A stretch of 64,000 nucleotides of DNA from Pseudopyrenochaeta lycopersici. Lineage: Eukaryota; Ascomycota; Dothideomycetes; Pleosporales; Pseudopyrenochaetaceae. Location: contig NHZP01000025.1 in assembly GCA_003313425.1 (NCBI GenBank), positions 62,001 to 126,000 on the forward strand, read 5' to 3'. Shown here in pieces: positions 42,961 to 54,585 of the stretch (positions are counted from its first letter, which is position 1; every line of letters starts with the position of its first letter). Under the pieces are notes generated by a model. The model had not been told where the DNA came from. It saw only the letters and a program-made list of their open reading frames with translations, and did no database searches. A program made the position numbers and the translations under genes.

Positions 42961-43171
42961 GAGGCATGAAGTACCATTGTTACACGTTAACAGAGTTCTA
43001 TTAGAGGTATGGTGGTGAAACAAGGTCAATGCTAGAGATTCCAATTGCAGACTGATGAACTTTGACCTATGTCAGGTTCGATACTGCATCGCGCAAGAAG
43101 ATTGGGAGCTTCGCGTGCTTGCATATGACTGAGACCATTCGACCAGAAAACTTCCAATATCAATTCCGAAT

Positions 43172-45073
43172 TCACGAGTGCCCTTTGAACTCCATTCCGT
43201 TGTCATCCTCCGGAATAACAATCGCACCCGTCGGCACGACAAACCTCTTCCTACCTGTTGTAAACCAATCCAAGAGCGCAAACAGAACAACCACAATACA
43301 CAAGGGACCCGCATAATTCATCGTCTCAGCCGTCACTGGCCTGCTCGGCGGGAACGGTATCCAGATGAGAACGAAGATGATGTAGGCAAGGGAGAAGAGA
43401 TTGATGGAAAGACCCCAACGGCCGAGCTTGAAAGGACCATATTGCGGGTGCTTGCCCGCCAGCTTGCGGAGGGCAAGGAGACATATCGGGATGAAGTATG
43501 AAATATAGAGGGCCACGGTGGGGAGAGAAACGAGGGCAGTGAAGGCGACGGACGAACCGATGTTGATGAGAGCGAGCAGAGCGCAGATGAAGGCCACGAG
43601 GAACAGTGCTGGGAGCGGAATTTGGAGGGTAGGGTGAACCTGCGCATCATGTTAGGTCCACGATCTTAAATGCGAATGCGATAATATGTTTTGAGGGGAG
43701 ACGAACGTATGTGAAGAAGCTGGAGAAAGGAAGGCCCTTGTCCCGAGCAAAGGCCCACACCAAGCGCGACACTGAGGCGAAGATGTTAAAGAGCGAGATC
43801 GAGAAGATGGCACCATGCATGAGGACCAGGACCGTTGCGCCAGCTTTAGACTTGGTTCTGTACACTTCATGTTAGCTCTAAAACAAAGACTGGTTGAATC
43901 AGACAGGCACTCACGCTCCATAGTATATCTCAACCAGCGGCAGCTTAGAAGCAGCCACCGTATCATAATCGCCGAGGCAAAATAGCACACAAATGCAGAA
44001 TGCAAACTGCATGGTGGCATTCAGAACGACTGAGGTTATCATAGACTTTGGAACTCGCCTTCGTGGTTCCTTAGTCTCGTCAACTGCGTAACTTATTGGT
44101 ATGTCTGACTTTGAATGGTCTCATTGCAAACTTACTCATGTGAAGAACACCATCGAAGCTAGTGATAGGGAACACTGTCGTCAAGAGCCCCAGACACCAC
44201 GCAACACCAGGATTAGTCCAGCCGCTCACATTGTTAGTCAGGGTCTTGAAGACGAAGTCGGTAGTGCTGCGCTCGGCCAAGGTGGACAAGACAGTGACGG
44301 TAGCAATGAAGAACAGGACGTGACAGATGCCACCAATGGTCTCAAGCGTGTTGAGTACTCTTCGCAAGGCGAGGTTGCAAATGACCGGTACGACAATGAA
44401 TGCGTACATGAACATCGTCGCATGCCATCTCTTCGGCTCGTAGTCCGGGTTGTGGAAAATGACAAGGCCTTGTACCATGTTCGATAGGATAGACAAGCTA
44501 CCTCCGACATTGACAATCCAGGCGAATACTGTAATCCAGCCTAGATTTGGAGTCAGGCATGAGCGATGCTGTCGAATCAAGAGTCAGGAACTATAACACG
44601 GACATACCTTGCATCAAACCCCAGAACTCAGGCCATTTCTGTGCAAATCGCGCCGACCATCTATATTGAGCGCCGACTGTCGGATCCCTGTGCGAGTCTG
44701 TGTCAGTCTTTCTGAGATGATGTTTCGAGGAGGTCTATGGGGGTTCAACTGACATTGAGGCCATCTCTCCCAACGAAGCAGCAATTGCAGTTGACCCAAT
44801 ACCAGCGAGAATGGCTCCGTAGACGAGAGAAGCTGGACCGCCGTTAAACAAGGCATACTGCAAAGTCAGACCGACAGTCTCCCATCCTGCTTGTAGAGTA
44901 AAACCAAAGTTAACAATGGCGACTAAGTTGATGTAACGCTGAAACAGTCGTCAGTCTATGTGCATGGGCGGACGTAAGCAGCGACAGTCATACTTCGAAG
45001 ACGTTCTTAGATCCGGAGTCGGAGAGTATTCTTTCTGTCGGACACCAAAATCTTTACTCGCCACTCTTTCCAT
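43172..45073 (-). CDS. APC-family amino-acid/GABA-type permease
   Basis: Plasma-membrane or organelle transporter with about 12 helices. Six exons assemble cleanly: complement(43172..43639, 43707..43857, 43915..44083, 44136..44540, 44608..44687, 44754..44938). Every junction preserves phase. Motifs include FTLQAGWETVGL...GGPASLVYG, GSTAIAASLGEMASM, joined to DPTVGAQYRWSARFAQKWP, then WITVFAWIVNVGGS, TSFDGVLHM joined to DETKEPRRRVPKSM, and LPTVALYISYFIPI near the end. The likely first exon (ATG at 45073, reading MERVASKDFGVRQKEYSP) ends with a GTATGA donor that leaves phase 2, while exon 2 needs phase 0. The start is therefore uncertain or carries a one-base indel. Substrate is unknown; the family imports amino acids, GABA or choline. 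Confidence 0.85.
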
Positions 45074-45865
45074 CGTTTCTCTCTCCAGGCAACCTCAAAA
45101 AAGGTAAATGAAGAAGAGAGGTGACCTGGAGATTGTCGAGCGAGATTAACGTATTGAAGGTGCGACAAAAGCACAGTTGGGAAGAAAAAGTGTAGGCAGA
45201 AGGTGATTTGCTGATTCGCCGGGACGAGCCGACACGGGGGCGCTGTTTGGGCCCGCCTTCGAGACTACGGAGGCATCCCAGGGCTATGATTGGATTGCGG
45301 CATTCGGAATGTGGCCCGTTAGTGTCATGCCCGCTATGCGGGCCGCTCATTAGACCCAGCGTTTCTTGTATCTGGTTCTAAGCAATGCTGTGTGCAGAAG
45401 ACGGCAAAGGCAGCTCTCTGGGCGTTCTCTAATTAGAAAAAAATAGCCTTGCTCGTGGAACGTGTTGGAGGTCGACTGGATTTAATCGAGCAGGGTGTAT
45501 GTTGAAAGGAAAGTTCCTTAGAATCGTTACCCGAGTCACCCTCGCCAACACCACAACGCGATATTATTATAATGTTGTAATGGACAGGAAAAAGACACTT
45601 GCACACTTCTATAAAGGTGCATTATTTCATTCAACAAAGGGAAGGGTCATTTGTCTCAGCTGCAGTGTCGAGCAATTTTCCGTGATTAGATCAGCCCCAG
45701 TAGATTACTTTTTCAACCCTATCACACGTTGAAAGCACTATCGCAGCGAGTTGATCGCATCCATCCATGGGGTGGTGGCGTGTGGGCCTAAGTAAAGGTA
45801 CTGATAGCATTAGTGAGATCCAGTGGGAGGAATCCACTGATCGATATAACCTCGTCACCCTCATC
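45074..45865. other. intergenic between permease and rhodopsin-like gene
   Basis: The two genes are divergently transcribed, so both promoters probably lie here. No motif assigned. Confidence 0.35.
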
Positions 45866-47267
45866 ATGTCAGGCACATACCAACCTATCGCTGGGCTGTC
45901 GCCCGACAACCAAGGCCCTGCTAACACTGTCGTCGCTATCATTCTCTCCGCGACGTCAATACTCTTTTCTTCTGTTCGTTATGCTATCGGACGCCAGAGA
46001 CTTCTCCAGCTTGATAGCGATGATGTTACATATGGTATCGGTTTGGTGCGTTTGTTTAACTTCCCTTTGCAAGTCGATAATTTGCTTATCATATACCAGT
46101 GTTTCGGTGTCACAATGTCAATAGTGTCGAATGCATCAGTTGGTGCCGGTCTAGGGAGACATCAGGATGCTTTGAGTCCAAAGCAGGTCGAGCGATACTT
46201 CAAGGTACAAACCCAATCTCGTGGCGCTTTCAAATTCGACTGATAGACGCTTTGTAGCTGCGCTGGGCAACACAGTTCCTCGCAATCCTTGCCCCGGCAT
46301 GTGCCAAGTTGTCAATCGTCCTCATGTTCAGACGTATCATTCCCGTAGCGTTGGCACCACGTACCCTCAGGATACTGATTCCTGTCACCACTCTTTACGC
46401 CGTCATCTGTGTATTCTTAATTGGCTTCCAATGCCAGCTTCCGTCTCCTTGGATCCTAGACTCAAAAACGTGCTCCACTCATGGAAACGTATACTACGCT
46501 ACTACCGCTCTCAATATTCTGACCGACCTCTTGCTTGCCGGATGGGTCCTGCCAACTATATGGGCTCTGCAGATGGAGAAAAACACGAAGCTCCTGGTCA
46601 TGTCCCTGTTTGCATCGCGCGTTGTGGTGTGCGCAGTGGATGTCAGCAGGTTCATAGTCCTTCGGCGGGCCCTCGATGCCGATGATCAGACATGTTGGTC
46701 CTATCCTAGCGTGGTTAGTGTTGATAAGCTGACATGGATGCAGGGTTCCAACTTCCTTGGGCCATCCTCGATCAGGTTGTCGTCCACCTCTCCATCAACC
46801 ATGCAACCCTCCCACGCGTGCACGTCTTCCTTAGTAATTTGCAAACCGGCCTTCTCGTAACACGGCTTACAACAAGCGCTGCGAACACAAACTCGAAAGG
46901 TAGTAAACGTTCGCGTGATGCGGACGCATCCTTACCCCTTAGCGGAACTGATGAGCTGGGACGTAGCTCACGCTGGAAGTGGCGTCAGAAGTCTGACAGA
47001 AGTTTTTCAAGGGGCAAGGTGATGAAGTTGCTGAAACCGGAATACGACGATACAGCCAAGGAAGGCAGTATATCGGAGAGTCCGTTGAGAATGCAGCTCG
47101 AGCAAGAGTTCGAGCTGTCGACGACTATTTACACTGACGACTCAAGCGCCAGCCGGGGTGGAAAGAACGAAAACAAGGAAGGCTGGTATCAGCAAGCGAT
47201 GAGCAATGGCGGACCTATAGCCTCGCTACCGAGAGACCATCTCTCTCGCTCTAATACCTGCATGTAA
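45866..47267 (+). CDS. rhodopsin-like integral membrane protein (fungal Pth11-related family)
   Basis: Four exons, join(45866..46045, 46100..46204, 46258..46713, 46776..47267), 410 residues, ATG at 45866. The introns (54, 53 and 62 bp) all start GT, end AG and keep phase 0. Helix-rich N-terminal three quarters: ANTVVAIILSATSILFSSV, then DDVTYGIGL joined to CFGVTMSIVS, GLGRHQDALS, LRWATQFLAILAPACAKLSI, RILIPVTTLYAVICVFLIGF and ALNILTDLLLAGWVLP. The C-terminal 120 residues are polar, Ser/Lys-rich and cytosolic. This layout matches the fungal rhodopsin-domain family of putative receptors without CFEM. The third intron's acceptor has an alternative (CAG at 46743), so that border is the least certain. 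Confidence 0.8.
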
Positions 47268-47610
47268 CTCAATGGCTCCGGTTCGAAGACGAACAGCCAA
47301 CAAATAACGATAAATGCACACAGCACGGTCGAGAGGAGGACGGAGTCCTCAGAGGGTACTCGAAGACTAGGTGGGGTAGCGCACGAGTGAAATAGGATAC
47401 TGTCTGGCGCACTAGGTCGGGCCGTCAGGGGTCGTTGCGCGTCTCTGTTTCCTATTGTGTGATAGCATAAAAGTAGAAGACGGCTCCGGTATTGGGATAT
47501 AGGATGGTTGGCGATTGGTGTTGGAGCTTTATGACGACATTCGATTTGGCTAGAGTTCCCTACGGCTAGCAATGACAGAACAGCCCTTTTTCAATGTACT
47601 TAATTAACCT

Positions 47611-47960
47611 TCAGGCAACTCTCCTGCTCCTTCTGAGGCCACCCACGGCGAGAGCGGTCGTAGTAGCGGTCTTGACCGCTTGCTGCATGTGCTCTTTCCA
47701 TCTCAACTCTTGATCAAATACTACTCCCAGCAGCTTTGCTGTTGAAGCTGCCTTTATAGTCTTTCCGTTCATGGTGATATCCCCTTTACCTAGCTCCTTC
47801 TTCTTCCTTGTCAGGTGTATTAGCTCTGTCGTCTCCGCCGCGAAACATGAGCCCGCCCTCCTCGCCATGCTTCAATGCGGGGAATGTCTTCTTCTTGGAT
47901 CTTCTTGATGTTCGCTTCCGCTGAATTTTCTGCCACCATCGCAAAGCTCGACGAAGCGTC
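47611..47960 (-). pseudogene. LINE reverse-transcriptase fragment
   Basis: Minus-strand blocks SAEANIKKIQEEDIPRIEAW, then ETTELIHLTRKKKELGKG, then AKLLGVVFDQELRWKEHMQ: the post-catalytic part of a Tad-like reverse transcriptase. A frameshift near 47868 separates the first block from the second. The upstream border (47922-47964) is repeated at 55776-55818. Confidence 0.75.
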
Positions 47961-48100
47961 GAGCACCACCGAGCTATGCCGTCAAATGCTCTAATGTGGT
48001 TTACCAGTCATCCGCGAAAACCAGTCATCCGCGTGCCCCACCAAAATCGATGCCCCTCAACGCGCTCATCCAGCAATAGCCTCTCCACAATATCTTAAAA

Positions 48101-48338
48101 TGTCTCTAACAGAGGGTTGAATAGCTCTAGCTATTCAAGCAATTCAGTCAATAGACTTTCTATTTTTGAGTCATCTCTCTCCTCTTTCTTTAGAGCGCAG
48201 CCTAATCTTTATATCTACGGCCTCAACTTCAGCTCTTCGGACTGGCCGACGGTCAACCCGATATTCTCGGTCTCACCGAAAGCCTGGAATTTCGGTCTCT
48301 CCGATCAGATATCACCGTACTTTCTAGACCTGTCAACA
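48101..48338 (-). repeat. LTR-like repeat, copy B
   Basis: On the minus strand it begins TGTTGACAGG (ending at 48338), carries GATATAAAG, and finishes TTAGAGACA at 48101. TG...CA borders and about 238 bp fit a solo LTR. Inverted relative to copy A at 18225. No 5 bp duplication is evident. Confidence 0.62.
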
Positions 48339-48418
48339 GAGGACACTAAAGCCAAGTACGGCGTCCATGACGACAACGTGCACAACTTTGACGAGACTGG
48401 CTTCCAGATGGGTGTCTG
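48339..48418 (+). pseudogene. pogo transposase scrap
   Basis: Reads DTKAKYGVHDDNVHNFDETG then FQMGV and a stop: the first catalytic block (N-F-D-E-T-G-F) of a pogo transposase, abutting the LTR-like repeat. Confidence 0.7.
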
Positions 48419-48447
48419 ATCAATAAAATTACTAGTATCCCACACAA

Positions 48448-49112
48448 GTGCTCGACGGGGCTCCTCTTTCCCAGTTCGACGTCAACGAGCGGCTGTGGTG
48501 GAAAGGCGACAGGGTGACCAAGCTCAAAGAGGATAGGGCATACTCGTTGTCAGGCATCTGTGACGTGGATATCGCGCCGGTGTATGGCAAAGGCGAGAGG
48601 AAGCGTTCAGACGGCTTCACTATGAGATTCGGAAGCTGGAAAAGTGCCTCCGTGACTTACGCCCTGGTGATCCTCGTGACGACAAGAAGCGCATTGAGGA
48701 TACGAAGGGTGGACTGCTAGCAGACTCATACCGCTGGGTACTTAACAACACCACCTTCCAGCATTGGCAACACGACCTGCACAGTCGACTGCTATGGATA
48801 AAAGGTGATCCTGGTAAGGGCAAGACAATGCTGCTGTGCGGCATTATCGACGAGCTGCGGATTTCAATGCCTAGGACTGTCCTTATCTCATACCTCTTCT
48901 GTCAAGCGACTGACTTGCGCATTAACAGCGCCAAGGCCGTGCTACGAGGGCTTTTGTACATGCTCGTGAAGCAGGAACCGGGGTTTGGAGGCGGCCTAGG
49001 GTCGATTCGAGGCTACATTAATTGGCACGATGGAGGGACGGAGGCAGGCGGCCAGGGGCAGAAACACAAAGGACGAAGCCATCGAGATCTACAAGCATAC
49101 ATGGCTTGTTAG
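48448..49112 (+). pseudogene. HET-NACHT NLR fragment
   Basis: The first frame is the end of a HET-type linker: GAPLSQFDVNERLWWKGDRV, TKLKEDRAYSLSGI and APVYGKGE. After a one-base shift near 48597 it continues REEAFRRLHYEIRKLEKCL, DPRDDKKRIEDTKGGLL, SRLLWIKGDPGKGKTMLL and YLFCQATDLRINSAKAVLRG. GDPGKGKT is an intact Walker A of a NACHT NTPase. The sequence degenerates after LLYMLVKQEP and stops at 49112, without Walker B, ARC or repeat domain. Complete proteins of this kind mediate vegetative incompatibility in fungi. Confidence 0.82.
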
Positions 49113-50856
49113 CGTGGACGCACCGGTGGAATGTGGTACGTACCTGAGGAGACAGTATCTTGCGTTGAGGTTTTATAGCTGTCTCAACCCTACGATGCGA
49201 TAAAAATAGATTGGCCTTAATTTGGGCCACTTTTGATTTGGGCCCTTTTTCGATTTAGGCTCCCTTCCGAAAGACCGCCTGCGCTTCCACACTGACGAGC
49301 TCGACGGCAGTGGGATGGCGACTTGATCACCGGCGAGGGATATAGTTTGTACTTAGCAAGAGTTGGTTTTCAAATAGGTGTGTGAAGCGAAACCTACAAG
49401 AGCATCTCCATCTAGCGGCGACCAAGGCCGTCCTGTCTTATGTGTAGGACATGTACCCGTCGAAGCTTCCGTTGCGACGCGCTAGGAAGTAGATGCCCGC
49501 GTCGTATTCGTGGCACAGCTTCGACAGCTTTCCGTAGAGCAGTTTGAGAAGTCTGTGGCTGCCGCTGCAACGACATGATTACAGCGCTGGAGACACTGGC
49601 CTATCGCCTTGCATGGACTGCGGAATATAAGCGAACGATGAATGAGGATTGTACTGTATCAACGAAGAGGCTGCAGTGCCTTGTACGTAGAGTCAAGGTT
49701 CCTCTTTAAATCCTCCAACAAAGACGCCACGCTCCCACACCATTCCTTCGTCAAGCGTTGCTGACCACCAAATCTCGCTGGCTAGTCAATGATGCTGACC
49801 AGTAATGGCTGGGCGCCGAGGTCACAAGCGTGAATTGTAGCGTGCCAGCGTGATTACTAGCTTGCCAACGTATTTCCAGCCCGCCAGCATGACTCTAGCA
49901 CCACACTCACGCTCGATTGGACGCGTGGAGCGGCGTTATGCCGCCTGGATGCTGACAAAGAGAGGGAATCAATTCTATTGGTGTCCGAGAAGACTCCGGT
50001 CCAACCCCCTAAATCATGTTCTCGAAAGACTTTTGTTGCGAGACGGTTGTTCCATCTCATTTCTCGAAGCAGATGAGATGAAGCAGCGCTACACGGTCAA
50101 GGACCTTGTCATCTTAACACCCTATTTTTGTCAACTTTGAATTTCGGCAGACAGGTCTTGCAGGCAGCCGGTATCCTGGTCAACGTGATAACTAGCGCAG
50201 TCGGTTTGGCCAGGCATCACCATGCTCCCCAAACAATAAACAATCGCCGATGCTTGTTTAAGAGTATGGCAACGCCTATTATAGGTTTATATGACAGTGC
50301 TTCGACATACATCCAAGCACGTAGTATTTCGACTGAGTCTGATAGGCGAAGAGGGACTTGGTAGCCAGGCTGGAGAGTAGATGTGGTCTCGCTGTTTTTA
50401 TGAACTTGAGGCTTGACCGAAGGACTTGCTTCCATTGTCAACAACACATACCGTTAGGTAGTATGTTGGCTCAGATAGGTCATCTCCATCTTCACCGGTC
50501 ATCGAGGTGCTCATGAGGCTGGTATCTTGCTTTATTCGCTGAAACGGTTGTCATTTTCCAGCGAGCAGGAAGCAATTAAATTTGTATGGTGTATGACCCT
50601 TGTAGAGCGTGGGTGGGCTGCTTGCTGTAGCGCTGTTTTGTGCAGCATGTTTGACCACATGGTCCTATTTCGTTCGTAGAGAGCTGTCAGATTGTCAAAT
50701 ACAAGGAAAGAGCGATAAATAGTAGGACCGATAACTATTGCGATCTACGGAACCTCCGGAAGCAGAGGAGCTATAGAAGAAAGGAGCAGACAGAACACAA
50801 TCAATGAACACCCATTTTTTTTCAGACCAAAACATTCATTAAATTCTGACAGGATC
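49113..50856. other. gene-poor stretch
   Basis: No gene recognised in 1.7 kb. Confidence 0.35.
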
Positions 50857-51195
50857 ACATACTTGGTGGAGGAGTATGGCCTGCTGCCGAAGACGCACTT
50901 TGGGGCGAGGAAGCAGCGATCGACGACACACGTGCTCTCGTACCTATGCGAGGACGTGTTCAAGGCATGGAGAGGGAGGAAGACGCTGTCCTTGGTGTCG
51001 TTTTATGTCAAAGGCGCTTACAACAACGTGACGGCAGGACCCGAAATAGGAGACTGCGACAAGGGCAGATCCCAGAGGCGATTGTCCGGTGGGTGCAGGA
51101 CTTTTGTACAGACCGACGGGCGTGCATCCTCGTCAACATCTACACATCCGATGTACAGACGCTCCCGCAGGTTGGCCTTCCGCAAGGCACGCAAA
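50857..51195 (+). pseudogene. LINE reverse-transcriptase core fragment
   Basis: Reads LLPKTHFGARKQRSTTHVL, then SLVSFYVKGAYNN, then after a frameshift QIPEAIVRWVQDFCTDRRA and LPQVGLPQG. These are the motif before A, motif A and the following motif (GLPQG) of a Tad-like LINE reverse transcriptase. Motif A normally reads F-D-V-K-G-A; here the catalytic Asp is Tyr. The polymerase is dead and cut off at 51195, where unrelated copia sequence begins. Confidence 0.8.
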
Positions 51196-51660
51196 GTGTG
51201 ATTCATGTCAAGCCGCTAATGATCGAAAACGATGACAGACAAGATACTATAGTAAGCCCTGAGATGGAATTGGAAGATCCACCGATCCAGGACCCACCCT
51301 CTTCAACGGAACCGCAGCGGCAATCGACATGCAGTGATAGAGGGCGACCAACTCGCAGATTCCATGACGAATACGGATATGCAACCTCAACAAAGCCAGT
51401 GACAGCGGAAGCCGCAGTAAACATACGGAAGGCAATTGCACTTACCAGAGTCCCTGACGAGCATTTCTACACGCTGGACACAGCAACACTCAACGAAATC
51501 AACGACGCCCATCAAACCTTCTACCCCTACCTCGACGACGCCCTAGAACACGCTTCGGACGTAGCCCATACAGGCATCCACGAGGAGCCAGGCCTAAACG
51601 ACCCAGAGCCGAAATCATTTGCAGAGGCAATGCAACGGCCAGATAGCAGGAAGTGAAAAG
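51196..51660 (+). pseudogene. Ty1/copia polyprotein linker fragment
   Basis: Continuous in frame with the preceding LINE fragment but of another origin: RGRPTRRFHDEYGYATST, then AIALTRVPDEHFYTLDTA and PEPKSFAEAMQRPDSRK. The last words are the conserved run-in to the copia reverse transcriptase, which itself is absent. No LTR was matched to it. Confidence 0.6.
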
Positions 51661-51669
51661 ATACTACAG

Positions 51670-53198
51670 ACACTAAGATAGACCTACTCGACGCGCCATC
51701 TGATGCTTCAAATGAACGTACTTGATTTCTTTGCTTTCGCACTCAAAAGTTTAGCGCCCGCACGGACAGTCGAGTGCATTTGTTTGCGTTTTCAAAGTTG
51801 ATTTGTTTGCCCGTTTCGGGCTCGGATCTGGATGCAACTTCAGCAGTGCGTGCGTGGAGCAGTTTTCAAAAGTTTGGCCAATTGGCAAAAAGGGCGGAAG
51901 CGTGGTTGTGGAGTTATGTGAGGACAGAGTGTTGGTGTTGGTGCTGGTGCTGGCGTGACGCAGACGAACCGCGCCAGCCGAACGCTCATCCGTCAATGGC
52001 ACCAAGAGCGCAGTACACACTCAAGGACGTCACCGACTATGTGCATATCTTAACACATCGTTCGGTTCGATCTCCTCACCGCTACCGTATTCGCCTTCAG
52101 CGGAGTCCGTTCGTGATGGACCCGAATCATTCGTCCTTGGTTCACGAAGCATTTCTATCTTTGGCAACGCACTTGCATACATTTCTCTTCTAGTCAGCAT
52201 ACCGCCAAACGCGAGTGAGTAGGCCCGGTCCTTACCTAGTTCGGATGACCTAGAACAATCACCGCTTGAATCAGGAGTCAGAATGCGTTGCTTGGACATG
52301 CCACCGAAGTACTGAATGGCGGTTTGAAGGCCATCAATGACCGCGCTTTCCCTTGCCTTTCAAAAAGCCATTCCTTTATTATCACAGTCTGTGACATGCC
52401 CATAGCCGATGCCCTACCCACATCAGCATCACGCCTCAGTGACAGAGTTGATGGACAGACCTCATGGAAGGTGCCGTTTGCTAGTGTTACCCGAATGATT
52501 GTCGACACTCCCACCGATATCCGTCCTGTGTTTGAGTCTGAATCGGCCTCCGTTGAACGTCAGTACCTAGCCACATATCCGTGATGTGAAGGGGACGTAC
52601 GAAGTCGACGTTAATACTTTTGATCTCACTTGACCACCTAGTCGATCTGAAAATTTGGCTCATCATATTCACAACCTCCTCTACACCGAGATTCCCTCTT
52701 TCAATACTGTCGGTGTTGTGCGTCACTTTCCTGGCTGTTGATATCGGCCCATCGTCACTTGGTCTCTCAGGAAGAACATCGTTCAAGCAGATATCTTGTC
52801 GCAACGGCGGCATACTCGTTGAGAGATGATGCGCGTTGATTTCGTGAGTGTTGGCCGTTCAACACTCTTGGTATCTGATCACCTCATGTCCAGTCTCTCA
52901 CTCCATACAGCGGCTGCTTAGGTTGTTGGGTCTGATATGTGGTTCCTTCCTCGGCTTGTATTGTATCTCAGCGTCCTCTAACGTTGCAACGTCCCGACTG
53001 TGCTGGCGTCCTGGCTCTGGGGATGTTGTAGGTGAGCTACGTTTTGTTGTTCGAGTTCGCTTTCTGGTGACGTTAAGTCGTCGTCGCATTGCCATCGCGT
53101 GGAGTAATCGATCGTCAGTGGCGGTCAAACCGCGGCGGCGGAGTTTGGGGGCAGGGGCACGTGGGACCACCCGATGCCCGGAACTCTTCGGCAAGATA
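51670..53198. other. unresolved decayed coding region
   Basis: Several overlapping minus-strand frames (52030-52299, 52278-52514, 52487-52813, 52898-53194) have protein-like composition, e.g. GRASAMGMSQTVIIKEW and LTRREMYASALPKIEM. They may be exons or frames of one gene truncated at the Tc1 end at 53199. No family could be named. Confidence 0.25.
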
Positions 53199-53490
53199 CA
53201 GTACTAGTATTAAAGTTTCTTCCGCACTAACGCGGCGCGTTCCTCACAACATCAACATCTCAACTTTGCAGTATTATAACTATGCCACCACAACGCCGAA
53301 TTCTTCAGGGAATAGACCAAAATACGCGCAGAGGACCTAACTTAATAGTCCAGCAGCGGAATCAAATTATTAGGAGGCTGCATAGTGGTGCTACTGTCGC
53401 TGAAGTTGCTGACGCGTATGGCCGCACTGAACGCTGCATACGCGACCTCAAGGAAAAAATATCACCAAACAGGCACAACAGTAGATAAAA
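53199..53490 (+). pseudogene. Tc1/mariner 5' fragment
   Basis: Starts at a TA (53197-53198) with a degraded terminus CAGTACTAGTATTAAAGTTT. It then has the same leader as the intact Tc1 and the transposase start MPPQRRILQGIDQNTRR through VAEVADAYGRTERCIRD. It is cut off at about 53490. Confidence 0.85.
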
Positions 53491-53499
53491 TCTAAAAAA

Positions 53500-53802
53500 G
53501 GCAAAAAGCAAATCTTCAAGCTAGGTAGAGCTAAAGAGGCAGTAGTAATTGAGGAGGAGCCTGTTGTTGTGCAAGACGCTGTAGTGCCTACTTCTCGTCG
53601 AGGGCGACAAATCAAGCCACCACAGAGGCTACTTATATAATCTAGCACTGCGAAACTATTCTATATAGTACTACAAGCTCACCACCAAATAATCTCGCGA
53701 TAATATTATTTTGTACGTCGCTGTAGAGCCTCATTTAGTTTGGTGGTTGCATTGGTTTTTGCGTGCGAGCCGTAGGGACGTGCGCGTGGTGGTGGAACAC
53801 GT
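53500..53802 (+). pseudogene. pogo transposon 3' end remnant
   Basis: Carries the conserved end of a pogo transposase (SRRGRQIKPPQRLLI then stop near 53640), followed by the 3' leader shared with the element at 59025-60391 (AAAGCTCACCACCAAA-like). It closes with GGTGGAACACGT next to TA (53803-53804). It is fused directly to the Tc1 fragment on its left. Confidence 0.75.
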
Positions 53803-53829
53803 TAAACAATGCTTGAAATTTGAGCAAAA

Positions 53830-54585
53830 CTCGGTGAGGCCTGCGGCAGCCGACCATACTTCCTCTTCTTCCACGACGCCCACTCAATCCATTCTGAGCG
53901 CTTCCGCAAGCACGCCAGTCGCCCTCTGAGACGTTGTCTTGGACGGCTGTCAATCACGCGAGCCCTCAAGTCAAGTATACGGAGTATTGACGTCATAGAT
54001 CCTGTGACAGGCCCCGCTGATCTCCCGTGACAGCCCAACCGACTCGAGTCAACAGGAACAACAACTCCACCCTCACCATCTGCCTAACGCAGCAGCAGTG
54101 TCTCGAAGTTCAGCGTTGGCGTCGGAAGTTTACCAAAGCTTGCAGGAAGCAGCACCCTCCCTGCACGCCAGGACTCCGCCATCTCGCAGCAACGCATCGA
54201 GAGACCACCAGCGACGCCTAATCTTCAGCCCAACGTCAGAATTTAGCTTTTCTTATTTTCATTGGGCCCCAAAAAGCAAATGACCCAGCTAGTCCCAGGC
54301 CCAACGCTTATCCAACTACAGCATTGTCAGCAATTCCTCCCCCAGCTCCTGGGCCCCGACAGAATGGGACACGCTCGAGCCAGACAGCCACGCAATTTCA
54401 AAGACGAGGACACTCAAAGCCCTGCAGACCACCCCGCCCATGTTGATATATAGTGGAGAGCGGACCCTGCGGCCATAGGAGCGGCACTTTCCTCCCTTCC
54501 AGAGCATCCGACCCATAATAATTCTAATACCACGTGAGAGCAACGTTACAACGTGAGATTCCCTGCGAATTACACGTCCAGAAAT
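53830..54585. other. spacer
   Basis: Only small frames, no recognised gene. Confidence 0.3.
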
